A stretch of 20,220 bases of DNA from Chara braunii (taxonomy: Eukaryota > Streptophyta > Charophyceae > Charales > Characeae): assembly GCA_003427395.1 (NCBI GenBank), contig BFEA01000100.1, positions 1,787,375 through 1,807,594 of the forward strand. Direction: 5' to 3'. A model generated the notes under the pieces. It had not been told where the DNA came from, did no database searches, and saw only the letters and a program-made list of their open reading frames with translations. A program made the position numbers and the translations under genes. Below are positions 9,393-19,200 of this stretch, piece by piece; within the stretch, counting starts at the first letter, position 1, and every line of letters begins with the position of its first letter.

Positions 9393-10372
9393 GGGCAAAT
9401 TGCGCATAGCGTCGTGGAATGTACGAGGACTATGTGACACAGGCAAGAAGCACAGAAGAGCCAGATTAAAATCATGGATTCACGAAAATAAAATTGAAAT
9501 TGCTTGCATTCAGGAATCAAAATTAGATGAACAGAGAATTGAAGAGGCAAAAAGATGGTGGACAGACCCACAATTTTGGGCACCAGCCAGAGGGGGAGAC
9601 AGACCACAAGGAACCAGGGCGGTATAGGGATACTAATCCACCGGAATTTAGACACGGCAATTATTGACAGTATGGTGGACATGTGGGGGAAATGGGTGTG
9701 GGTTAAACTCACAGTGGGAACAGAGGACTGGACTATGATGTCCCTATACGTACCTGCGGAATACAACGAAAGGGTGACCTTTCTGGCTGAACTACCAGGC
9801 CTCATTCCTGACTCAGACAATTTGATCCTGGCAGCGGACTGGAACACAATACTCAACCCGGGCCTAGACAGCCCAGTACCGAGCTCAATTAAGACTGACA
9901 CGAGATTTCTACAGGCATTCATAACGTCGCAAGGACTGAGTGATGCCTTCAGAATACTGCACCCAGAAGAGAATGCGTACACATGGTTTGGGTCACAGAC
10001 CCCACCGGTTCGAAGAAGGTTAGACTTTCTCTTGATGAAAGGGGAACCTTGGTTGGCCTGTACGCAGGTGGGAACAACTCAGGCTTCGTTGTCTGACCAC
10101 AACCCGGTTACAGCGGAGTTCAAAATCACGCAAGACACAAAATTTTGTCCCTCCTACTTTAAGCTCAATGTGAACCATTTAAAAGACAAGGGGGTCCTAG
10201 ACTGAATAAGAAAACATTTGGATCAATGGCAGAAAGCCAAAACTCTGTTCGAAGACGAAGAACAGTGGACATATGTGGGGTTTACGATTCTGCAAGGGGG
10301 ATTAAATAACATATCTCAAATAAGAGCGATAGAGAAACACAAGAAAGATGCAGAATTTAAAAAAATTGATCC
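9355..10372 (+). pseudogene. LINE-B ORF2 apurinic-type endonuclease
   Basis: The frame from the ATG at 9355 carries IASWNVRGL and CIQESKLDE. A frameshift at about 9590-9610 moves coding into the next frame (GGIGILIHRN, WGKWVWVKL, LILAADWNTI, YTWFGSQ, RRRLDFLLM, SLSDHNPVT). Key residues are the catalytic Glu of QESK, Asp-Trp-Asn in place of the usual GDFN, and Ser-Asp-His near 10100. A TGA at 10203-10205 sits where LINE-A has tryptophan (VLEW versus VLD-stop). The frame then runs to an A7 run near 10361-10370, where it shifts into the RT frame. It would nick target DNA for priming. It is not functional as read. Confidence 0.85.
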
Positions 10373-12700
10373 ACACTGCGGAGTCAGAGTTTGAAAAACA
10401 CCCAGTCACAGATGCCTACTGGACAGCGGTGAGGAAAATAAAATTGCAGGAACTTGAATCAAGAGAAATACAACAGCAAGAAGAATGGAAACAGTGGCTG
10501 GCACAACGAAACATTATCACAGGAGATAGGATGACTAAGGACACCTTCCGGAGACTGGTCCTGCAACAGGCCAGACAACCGATGAAGGAACTTGCTCACC
10601 CCTTATCCAGCCAAGCACCGGTGACAGATGATGTACACCAAATGGAAGAATACGCAAAGCAGTATTTTCAGGATATTTTAACACAAAAAAGAACCATAGA
10701 CTCTATGGACACAGACCTACGGGAAAACTCAAACTTTTGGGCCTTAACGCAAAAGAGACTTTCCCCCCAAACGCGCTTGGATATGGACAAACCACTAACA
10801 GAAGAAGAGCTACTAAGAGCAGCCAAGAAGATGTTTAAGGGAAAGTGCCCGGGAAATGACGGACTACTGGTGAAACTATTCTTGGCAGTGTGGCCAAAAA
10901 TGAAACCCTACCTCATTAACATCTACAATAAAGTGCTGACTGGGGAAAAATTGACCGCAGGAATGATGAATGGCATCATCACTCTCCTCAGGCTCCTGTA
11001 TAAGAAAGGAGACAAGAAGGAAGTAAGGAATTGACATCCAATTTCGCTTCTAAACGTATCCTACAAAATCTTGGCGAAAGCCTTGGCACTACGGATAGGA
11101 CACTACCTTCCTTAGCTCATCTTGAAAGAACTAGGGGCCTTCGTCAAACACAGGTCCATTACAGATAACATTGCTGCAACCATCCGAGCCTTAGAAGTGA
11201 TAGCCACAGAAAACTGTGATGTCGCAGTTCTGTTGCTGGACATGGAGAAGGCCTACGATCCTGTAGGATGGGCCTTCGTAATGACCACTTTGAAACATAT
11301 GGGGTTCAGAGAGAACTACCTACGATGGGTTAAAATCATGTATTCCATGGCTTCAACGACAGTCATGGTGAATGGGTTTGTATCTGACAGCTTTGTATTG
11401 ACTCGCTCACTAAGACAGGGGTGCCCTTTAGCCCCCCTGCTCTTTGTGGTACACTTGGAAGTGTTGTTAGATAACATAAGACACAAAGAAGAGATCAAAG
11501 GTTTGGAATTGTAGAGAAATTTACAATGGAAAGGGGGAGCTTTGGCAGATGACCTCACAATCGCTTGCCAAAACAGCCGCCCTACACTGATGTCCATGCG
11601 GAAAGTTGTAAACACTTACTGCGAACTATCCGAGGCAACTATCAATTGGAGTAAATCAGTCTACTTTCTACCTAATCACTTCATTTTACAGGTTAACTGA
11701 GGACTGAAACAGGTACCAGCTAATGCTTCTGACCAGTTTTTTGGTGTTCAAGTATCATTGGCCGAAAACGCAGAATTTCAAGACTCACTGTTGGAGGAGA
11801 AACTCAACAACAGACTGGCATCATGAAAAAATACCAGGCACCTGTCGCTGATGGGAACGACGATGGTCATTACCTCAGCAGCCTTGTCGGTATTATGGTT
11901 TGTGCTAGCAGTCCACATGCTGGGAGAGGATAGATACAGAAGGATAAAGAAGGCAGCAGAAAGGTTACTATGGAAGCCAGAAGGTGAAGAGGAACATAAC
12001 TTCTTCTCCAAAGTGGCGTGGAAAACAGTGACCTTCCCCAGAGACGAGGGGGGTTTGGGCATACTGGACCCACGCCAACAGAACGTGGCTCTGCTAGCCA
12101 AATGGCCAGTGAAGGCACTGCACGCAGAGGAAGAAAACGTATGGTGGATGCTAGCCTGTTACATCCTAAGCAGCGAATGGTCCCTATCAAGAACCGAAGA
12201 CGTACAAGCATGCTTGCTAATACAGTCGTATGTAAACAAGAGCCCGAAGTCTACTTTCTGGAGGAATATCTTGAAGGTCTGGCAACAGGTTCTCCCCACA
12301 GTCAGAGAACAACCATCGTCAAAGGTGGCGATTTTGACACAGATACTATTAAAAAATCCGTTGATAATAGATAGCCAGGGAGAGACTTTCTCAGCCTACG
12401 ATAGCGCAGACAAGTTTGGTCGAGCTTGGATAGAGAAAGGTATAGTGCGAGTAAGGGATATTTGGGATAAGGAGAAACAGGCCTGGAGATCAAGAGAGGA
12501 GATAAAAAGCAAGTTGGGAAGACTCTGAAAAGTAACAGAAAGACTTGCACAGATCCACCTAGCTATACCACTGTGGTGGGTTAAGCTACTTCAGAGGAGC
12601 GATGAGATTCCACAAACGGGATATTGGTGTAAGGAAAAGGGAGACACAGATAAAATCTTATAGATTACAGACGATTTGGGGGATGATGGGTATGTAGCCA
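10348..12700 (+). pseudogene. LINE-B ORF2 reverse transcriptase
   Basis: A single frame holds the linker (GDRMTKDTFR, ELAHPL) and the RT: MFKGKCPGNDGLL, YKKGDKKEVRN, PISLLNVSYKILAKALA, GAFVKHRSITDNI, LLDMEKAYDPVGW (motif A, Asp at 11239-11241), SLRQGCPLAPLLF (motif B) and ALADDLTIA (motif C, Asp-Asp at 11548-11553), then FFGVQVSLAEN and GGLGILDPRQQN. In-frame stops are TGA 11032, TAG 11113, TAG 11512, TGA 11698, TGA 11824, TGA 12526 and TAG 12661. Several TGAs replace a tryptophan seen in LINE-A or in the family (N-W-RPI at 11032, DDWG at 11698). The catalytic aspartates are intact, but the protein cannot be made in one piece. Confidence 0.88.
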
Positions 12701-12704
12701 TAGA

Positions 12705-13842
12705 ATGGAGGAGCCAGTGGACGTTGGATACAGTAAGGAACTGGGGAAAGGGGAAACAGTGAGAATACCATCCTTGAAGGACGTGGAAGAAATAGTTGTA
12801 AGAGTGTCTACACAAAGAGCTCCAGGAGGAGGTACCTTACTACAAAAGGTTAGCCTTCCAATGGGATTCAAGGCCCTCCAAGAAGAACCAACGAACATCA
12901 GTGCAATAGGATGGTGGAGTGAGAAGGAAGCAAGGGTGATTTCACTAGATCAATACTCCTCGAAGAAAGGAACAGACCTACTGAGATCCAAGGTGGCCAA
13001 GAAGCCGAGAGCCGGTTAACCGACCCCCCATTTTTCACCTCAGTTTATAAGAAAACCATAAGGCCATTTCAAGCAAACTCCACACCAATGTATAGAGTGC
13101 ACTTCTTACTAACATATTATTAAAAAAACCAAAAAAAATAAACAAAAACAGCCAAAAAAAAAAACAAAAAAAAACACAAAATTTGACCCCGAAACCCTAA
13201 TTTCAGCATCATTCATGGTTACTTAGGGCCGAAAAGTGGGGGTCCTTGTTAACCGCTTGTGTGATATGGCTCCAACTGTTCTTGGCAACAGCAACTGCAG
13301 TGGGGCTGGTGAATAAAGGGATGGATATCCCAACTACCTGTACAAGATGCGGATGACTGTGGGAAACAAACAGACATTTGTGGCTGACATGTCCTGCCTC
13401 TAGATGCATATGGGATTGGTGGATATATCACTGGAACTTTATCACAAAAGGAGTTTTTCAGTGGTCAGATGGATGGATAATATCAGGGACATATAGAGTA
13501 GCCGACAAACAGGAGAACAACTGGCTATATGTAGCCCAAACAATTAGAGCAATTGTTATGAAAGTCGTATGGGACGACAAGAACAATCAGTTGTTCAAGA
13601 GGCAGTTTATGTCAGACTTAGCAATTAAAAACAGGATAGCTCTGGATATCAGAACGACCATACAGAGTGATTGGTCTTGAATATCAAAGAAGAGACAAAT
13701 GGCGAAGACAACAAAATGGTTTGGGGATACGTTGGGGAGAGAGTCCAGATTAGCAAAATTGAACCCGTTTGGTAGGGTCAGTATTGCGCCATGGCTGCTT
13801 TCCCCCACGGGACATGGAGAGCGCTTTAGCTCTCCCCCCTGA
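12705..13842 (+). pseudogene. LINE-B ORF2 C-terminus with zf-RVT domain, split by A-rich DNA
   Basis: A frame-0 piece (12705-13019) contains VVRVSTQRAPGGG and SLDQYSSKKGTDLLRS, which match the LINE-A C-terminal stretch. After an A-rich stretch the frame-1 piece resumes at about 13230 (ACVIWLQLFLATATAVGLV, aligned with FVWLLSHTAVPCAVWL of LINE-A). It carries TCTRCG, HLWLTCPASRCIWDWW and the final KWFGDTLGRESRLAKL ... APWLLSP, ending at TGA 13840-13842. TGAs at 13354 and 13678 interrupt it. The Cys/His set of the zf-RVT domain is visible. The alignment with LINE-A shows about 145 extra bases here, matching the A-rich insert. Confidence 0.75.
13060..13195. repeat. A-rich low-complexity insertion in LINE-B ORF2
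   Basis: Runs of 7-11 A residues separated by single C, G or T bases fill 13122-13183. Homology with LINE-A stops before it (about 13018) and resumes after it (about 13200-13255), leaving about 145 bases with no counterpart. It may be the A-rich tail of a small inserted element or an expanded simple repeat. I found no clear target-site duplication or tRNA-like head. Confidence 0.5.
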
Positions 13843-13935
13843 TAAGCCAGGCTAAAAGGATAGAAGTAAAGGTCCAATAGCAGCCTAGAAGTAAGGTTTT
13901 GGTCGGGTTGTTTTCATCCTACCCCCCCCCCCCCC
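13843..13935 (+). other. probable LINE-B 3' untranslated region
   Basis: A short non-coding stretch follows the ORF2 stop and ends in fourteen C residues (13922-13935), with an octa-T run next. No A tail is present on the plus strand, so the true 3' end is uncertain. Confidence 0.4.
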
Positions 13936-13978
13936 TTTTTTTTCATTTGGGAAAACNTTTTTTTTCATTTGGGAAAAC
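13936..13978. repeat. 21-bp duplication around an undetermined base (N at 13957)
   Basis: The 21-base unit at 13936-13956 (T8, then CATTTGGGAAAAC) is repeated exactly at 13958-13978, with the single N between the copies. Identical flanks on both sides of an N after a long homopolymer suggest a contig join or polishing artefact rather than biology. Confidence 0.75.
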
Positions 13979-14371
13979 CACAGAGTGAGAAGCACGGGTT
14001 CCGGTTCAAGAAGCCTACAGCTGGGTAAGGGCCCGAGCATGTTTTTATGTACCGGGTTGTTTGTGGGGTGATTCCCGGGCCCCTGTGCTTTAAGTGTAAT
14101 ACAAAGTGGTGACTGGTTTCCCCCCCCCCCCAAAAAAAAAAAAAAAAAACACGAGAGTGAATCTTCGGCTAGAATATGGAAAGATACACGGCCATGATTT
14201 TTGTGTTTTGTGCATTTCATCAGTAGTGCAGCGAGGCCCACAGTGGTAAGAGCAGCCACGTTGGGTGAAACACAGATTTTTCTCAGACGCTGCAGTAGTC
14301 CGCAGCGAGATGGACACGACTTATTTTATTTATCCAACCGCCTGGTGATACACAGTGGGAAAAGCAGCGAC
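13979..14371. other. gene-free stretch with C12A18 run
   Basis: No convincing frame. It includes C12 directly followed by A18 (14120-14149). Two degenerate copies of an AGTGG-AA-AGCAGC-ACGTTG block lie near 14233-14262 and 14352-14376, which look like older members of the tandem repeat that follows. Confidence 0.45.
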
Positions 14372-14483
14372 GTTGTCCACATAAGAGTGAACAGAGAAAA
14401 GATAACAGATTCGTAAGCAGCAGCTAGGTTGTTCACATAAGAGTGAACAAAGAAAATATAACAGATTCGTTCACAGCAAACTG
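14372..14483. repeat. tandem repeat, 2 x 56 bp
   Basis: Units 14372-14427 and 14428-14483 are near identical over their first about 43 bases and diverge at their ends. Each contains a small stem: GTTCAC-ATAAGA-GTGAAC in the second unit, with one mismatch in the first. The related block about 112-120 bases upstream suggests the array was once longer. Confidence 0.7.
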
Positions 14484-14727
14484 GTTGCCGAAAGATATGA
14501 AAAATTAACATCATAAGTCACCCGCGCTTCACGCTCATCCGGCCACACACCCAGGAACCACCTTTCCTTCCGTCAATACCCAGGCTGCTGTAGACGACGC
14601 CTAGGCGTTGGTTGAACAACCGCTAAGCTTGCTGAGAGGGAACCAACCAATTGTCCTATTCCTATAAATAATAGGTTGTCCTATCTTTGCCCTCGAAACC
14701 TGAAACAGCTAGGCTAACTACGAAGGA
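14484..14727. other. flank left of the Penelope-like element
   Basis: No gene seen. A TATAAATA sequence (14663-14670) sits inside a short palindrome (CCTATT 14655-14660, AATAGG 14670-14675), about 60 bases before the left pseudo-LTR. It could act as a core promoter, but there is no other support. Confidence 0.35.
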
Positions 14728-15140
14728 GGGGTTCTTGGAACCGGGGACTTGGGCTACAGCCAGCAAGGTTGTACTGAATTCTGGAGTACTAGGTTAGAAC
14801 CAGCTCAGACTCAAACAACCGACTTAAGGCAGTTTGATGCCCTCTGAGAGTGAGGTTTCGATTCCGGGACCCTCCAAGTTTTCAGCATTCAGTAGGATAG
14901 GCGTCGGTTTGTCCATACGCTGCTACTATTCCGGGTATTTGTTTTCTTTGTCTTTGTATTGAACTCGGACAATATATTAGGATTAGCTTCGAGTAGTTCG
15001 ACCTTTTGGGTTCAACGTTGTCAACTCCTATGTGGGAGGGTGGGCGTCGAGGGTTTGACGGAAAGTTTGGCGAACCACAGCGTGTTGTGGAATGAAGGGA
15101 AGACCTTTGTTGTTGTACCTATTCGCTAATCTAGTCGACT
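14728..15140 (+). repeat. left pseudo-LTR of the PLE
   Basis: Aligns with 19796-20164 over its full length. By eye I count about 20 substitutions in 369 aligned bases (about 95% identity), 17 of them transitions, plus a 44-base segment (15058-15101) absent from the right copy. Bases 14909-14965 also recur exactly at 20164-20220. It does not begin TG or end CA and has no primer-binding site after it. Confidence 0.9.
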
Positions 15141-15375
15141 CGCTTTGAGTGTGACTCTTTGTGTGATTTCCATCTCATACCTTACATCGTGCACGCGAAC
15201 TTACTTGGAGATACTTTGCTGGGGTATAGAGTGTCAGTGAGTGTGTCTTCCACTTTGGAGCTACTAGTTCAGCTATTACTTCAGTTGTTATTTCGGCTAC
15301 TACTTGGTAGATACTACTTGACTCCACGTGGTGTGTTTGGATGTGATTTGTGCTGTCGTTGGCGGAGCTCGGAAG
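15141..15375 (+). other. PLE 5' leader between pseudo-LTR and ORF1
   Basis: T-rich non-coding leader with several CTACT/TTACT direct repeats (about 15260-15310). It ends directly before the ORF1 ATG at 15376. No promoter motif is clear. Confidence 0.5.
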
Positions 15376-16605
15376 ATGTCGAGTAACGATCAATGTGATG
15401 GCGGAGGAAATACGAATGATGGAGGAGGTGAACGCAGGTCGTATCGACCTCCTACCTGTTTCACTTGCAAAGAAACTGGGCACTACGCGAATTAGTGCCC
15501 GAACAGATCGAGGAGAAGCTCGGCGAGACCGTCAACCTCTAGCGACTCACGTCGGAGCCGGTCACCAAGGCGGTATGATTCCGGACGGCACCAACCAACG
15601 GAACAACTGGACCCAACAGTACGAAACCAGATCGCGAAATTAAGCAAGAGTGTCGCGTTGATGAAGAAACATATCGATGAAGACCACGCAAAGAAGGAGG
15701 AAAAAGCTTGGAGAAAGCGTGAGAAAGAGGAAGCAAAAAAGAGAGAAGAGGAAGTGAAGAGGTTGGAGGAGGAGGGAAGATTGAGACGAGAGAAAAAGGC
15801 TTTGAAGAAAAAGGAGAAGACACGGAGAGATGCCGAGTTCAGAGCCGAGATGAAGAAGGACATGAATCTGCAAATGGCGATCTGAATGGACGAGATGCAA
15901 GACCGGTGGTTTGAGAGATGGAGGCAAGCCACTGGGGGGGGCCTTAACCTGCCTAGTTACGAGAAGGGCAAGCAGCCGATGATATTTGAGTCAGAGCATG
16001 AGTCGTTTTCGGAATATAGTGACGACGAGAGCGAGACCAGTGTCACTCAAGAATTGAGTGCCAAGGCGGAGAGATTATGCTTATCGGAGAAGAGAAAGCG
16101 GGGACCTGAACCGGTCTTCGAAGACAGCCCACCTACGGAGCTGCATCCGAAGTGCACGCCGAAGCGAGGCATCCTCAAGTCGGTGCAATTGTCTGCGAGA
16201 ATGACGAGAGCTAGATCTAAGAAAAAGGCGGGGTTATCTCCGATACCTGCCAAGAAATAGACACCAGTCAAGACACCCTTATGGAAGAGGAAGAGGAGAA
16301 CTCCGGCAAAGAAAACCACTCCAGCCATGGACAAGACTCCCGTTACAAAGGGGACATTGGCACGCCTCCGTTATCTTAATGCAACCATGAAGGAGCTCAA
16401 AGACTTGGACGCTACGGAGCTGCTGCAGATTTGCAAGGAGGAAGGCATACACTATGATAAGAAAGTTGATGCGATCTTCGATATTGCCGAATACAGAACC
16501 GAACTTGCCTTCAGCACTGAAGCAACCGGAGCCGAGGTGATACGGATTGCAGAGTCGGAAATCGATGAAGACGAACTGGACCAACCAGCAAAGGGAAACG
16601 AGTGA
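15376..16605 (+). pseudogene. PLE ORF1, gag-like: CCHC knuckle, coiled coil, SAP-like
   Basis: A single frame of 410 codons from ATG 15376, with in-frame stops at 15493 (TAG), 15883 (TGA) and 16258 (TAG) and no frameshift. After a Gly/Asn-rich start, residues about 30-43 form a CX2CX4HX4C zinc knuckle (CFTCKETGHYAN, then a TAG, then C). An Arg/Ser-rich stretch follows (about 45-70). A long Lys/Glu coiled coil spans about residues 95-170 (KKHIDEDHAKKEEKAWRK onward). Next come an acidic Ser-rich segment (SESEH-like, EYSDDESE), basic KRKR motifs that could be nuclear signals, and a C-terminal helix pair (LKDLDATELLQICKEEGIHY) that resembles a SAP DNA-binding motif. The likely role is nucleic-acid binding or RNA packaging for the element; this is inferred from motifs and position. 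Gag-like partners are unusual for PLEs. Confidence 0.78.
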
Positions 16606-16826
16606 GACGCTTTAGCGTATCGGAACTTCAAGTTTGGTCAATCTACAGGTATTTGTCCAGTTCACGTTGTAGATCATTCTGTGTTGACCGGAGAACCGAA
16701 TATTTGCTCCGTGTTACGGTCGTGCTTTTGGCTTTGCACGGACAAATACAATGGTTGAAGAAGTTTGTCGATAGCTGGGTCAATTTGTATAGAAAACATG
16801 GAGTTGAGTTCCTAGATCTGTCTTCC

Positions 16827-17093
16827 TGTGTGTACGTTGTAGTTTTCCCGTATTGCAAGTCCTTTTACATAGGGAAAACGACTCGAGATGTTAATATCAG
16901 ATGGCGCAAGCATTTGTATGCATGTCGGGCGCGTACACAGTCTCATTTCCAAAGATGGATTAGTTCTTTCGGCATTGGCAACTATGTTTTGATCCCTGTC
17001 GATATTTTAGTTGGGGATGATTGGGGGAAACTTGAAGAAGTGTATATCAATCGTTGGTCTCCCTTTTTGAATAGCAGTGGTTGCCGTAAGACT
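16827..17093 (+). other. GIY-YIG nuclease domain of PLE ORF2
   Basis: The GIY strand is represented by CVYVVVF (Tyr at 16833-16835) and the YIG strand by FYIGKT (16863-16880). RWRKHL supplies the conserved Arg (16899-16907), LEEVYINRW the metal-binding Glu (17034-17039) and FLNSSG the final Asn (17070-17072). All five expected catalytic positions are filled, and no stop lies inside the domain. Its place upstream of the RT is the permuted order of Chlamys-type PLEs; canonical Penelope/Athena elements carry it C-terminal. Confidence 0.88.
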
Positions 17094-18356
17094 GTGGGTA
17101 AAGGGAAGAAAACGAAACCTGGGAAGAAGGAACGTAAGCGAATACACCCGGGTAAGATTACCCAAGTACAGGAGTTTACACCGATCCGCTTTCGACGCGT
17201 CCAATCAAATAAATGGGATATTGATTTTTACAAACTTTTTGATGATATCCTGACATCCGGCAATACTAAGTGCGTTGTTTTGGTGGAAGGTGGTGATGTT
17301 TGATGCCCAAAGTGGCGGAAACTAGTAAAAGTCTTCGGAGAGACACGAATTAAGTCAAGACGTGAGACCCTTCCACTTAGAGAGTGTAAGAGGTTGTTCG
17401 AGGAAGGGGGAACTTTCCACGTTGAGTTTGTAAGTAAGTGGAAGCCGCAGTGTCGTTATCTGAAAAAAGTCCTTATCGACATCTTGAATAACCCACGAAA
17501 GCTAACAGATCTACACAAATGGAGTATGAAAGCTATGTTACGAATCTATAGAGTGATTAAGGACTTTTCACGGAAATCTATGAGAAAATACCTGCGAAGG
17601 TTGATTTCACGTTGTTTTTTAGAGCGCTTTGGTTTAAGCATGTCTGGGGACTTGATATTCTGACTTAGGTATGATGATAGAATCAGGATATCTGAAGTAA
17701 GGAAAGTGATTAATGATCTTCTGATGACTTGCAACTTACCTTTGTGCTTTTTGTACCGAATACGGAAGAAGCTCCAGATCGTGTGGATAAAAAATTCATC
17801 CATATCCGAGTTGTTGCACAATCACGGTGACCGTAGTTATGCTACACGGGATGTGCTGACCTGCGTTTGTGCAGGCTCAACCTTTCCTCGATAGGAAGGG
17901 CATGTTGTCTTCCGCATCAGTGAGCTTGAAGGGGTACACCCATTACTCACTAATGCTAAGAAAATTCCTCGGTTGCAAGATCGTAATCGTCTGTCCACTC
18001 TTCGGGATGAACTAACCCACGGTTTTGTGGAATGGAAGAATCTGAGAAGTAACCCGCCAAAGGTCCACCTTGAGGCTCTGTCGTCTTGTCTTAGCACGCA
18101 TACTGAGTCGACTCACCATCTGTCGATGGATGTTGTCCTCGAGTTTAAACAATGCTTTGATGGATACGTAATCACCCCGATTGATCGAAATCCAAGGGAG
18201 ACAGTAATCATGTGTCCAGTTCTATATCACGAGGCTATGATGAAAACTTTTGTGTCGAATTCTGGATACAGAATTTTGTCGACGTCGGAAGGTTCAATCT
18301 CACGCGAGATACATGAGGATATGGATGCTGCACGTTTGAAGAGGTTCGCCAACTAG

Positions 18357-19200
18357 AACAAGAATGGGAAATTCGGTTCAGCATATGTAATTCCTAAGCA
18401 GAAGGATTTATGTAGATACAGACCAATCTGCCCAGCTTTTAATGATCCAATGACTCGTACTGCTCGTTTGGTTGCTAAAGGACTCAATCACCTGTTGTAC
18501 TCCTTACCGAGGAACTGAAACTTTACTCTTCGCTCTGTGTCTGAGTTGGCAGGAAAGTTCGAAGCAGCTAACAAGAGATTTTCACGGTTGGGAATGAACC
18601 AGACGATCTCATCCTTCTCGTTTGATATCAAGGAAATGTTTAGTAAGCTACCGCAGGAGGAGATCTATCGTGCAGTAGACTGGCTAATCGATCATTATCA
18701 AGCGATAGGGAAAACATTTGCCTGAGTGAACGGTAAAGGGAAGGGGGGCAGTTTTGGTTTGATAACAGGCAGTGATCACTGGAGGAAACTTAAACTGGAC
18801 GATATTCGGGCATTTGTCACCCTAGACATCAAGCACACTTATTTTTTCGCTACAGGGGTGCTGTTGCAGCAAGTATTGGGCGTGCCAATGGGGAAGAGCA
18901 CTACCCCTCCCCTTGCTTGTATTATGTGTGCTTTTTCAGAATACCGCTTCCTGTGCACTGTCAGACTAGCACAGTACTCACGTTACATTTTTGCTACTCG
19001 CTTGATTGACGACGTCATGTTGTCAGTTTCCTGTCGTGACGATGAAAAGTGTTCGCAGATACTGACTATGTTCTTGCAATGTTACCCCAAAAACTTGATC
19101 CTAAAAAGGACACATGATGGATCGGGAAAACTGGAGTTCTTAGGTTGTGAAGTACGTACATCACAGTACTATCCATATCTTGGCTGTATTCAAGTATCAA
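18357..19200 (+). other. Penelope-type RT core
   Basis: The region starts after the TAG at 18354 with KFGSAYVIPKQK. Motif A has Asp at 18624-18626, motif B lies at about 18876-18925, and motif C has Ile-Asp-Asp at 19005-19013, followed by LEFLGCEV near 19131-19155. The segment before motif B (DIKHTYFFATGVLLQQ) matches the PLE pattern NTYF-F--LY-Q--G--MG. TGAs at 18516 and 18723 interrupt it, while both catalytic aspartate motifs are intact. Confidence 0.85.

Larger units (their letters stand above)
7290..13935 (+). mobile_element. LINE-B, near full-length L1-like retrotransposon, heavily mutated
   Basis: ORF1 (7290-9392) is followed by ORF2 (9355-13842) with endonuclease, RT and zf-RVT parts in the normal order on one strand. 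The 3' side is a short untranslated region ending in a C14T8 stretch. It has at least nine TGA/TAG stops in ORF2, two in ORF1, and several frameshifts. It is related to but clearly diverged from LINE-A: conserved motifs align throughout ORF2, but ORF1 N-termini are unrelated. It looks more AT-rich than LINE-A. An A-rich insertion splits the C-terminal part (about 13060-13195). No target-site duplication was identified. Confidence 0.88.

Noticed and set aside
14225-14270. tRNA gene suggested by GGCCCACAGTGGTAAGAGC
   Set aside because: It resembles an A box but has no B box or T arm downstream and belongs to the local degenerate repeat.
14663-14670. TATA box driving the PLE
   Set aside because: It is a single AT-rich match within a small palindrome outside the element, with no initiator or other support.
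14850-14875. tRNA B box in the pLTR (GGTTTCGATTCC)
   Set aside because: It carries an extra T relative to the consensus, and there is no A box at the right distance or cloverleaf pairing.
14840-14880. Hammerhead ribozyme in the pseudo-LTR, as reported for many PLEs
   Set aside because: I looked for the CTGANGA ... GAAA core on both strands of the pLTRs and found only broken resemblances. A structure search (for example with the Rfam hammerhead models) would settle it.
15492-15932. Minus-strand Ser/Phe-rich open frames opposite the PLE coiled coil
   Set aside because: They are an antisense artefact of the Lys/Glu-rich coding sequence.
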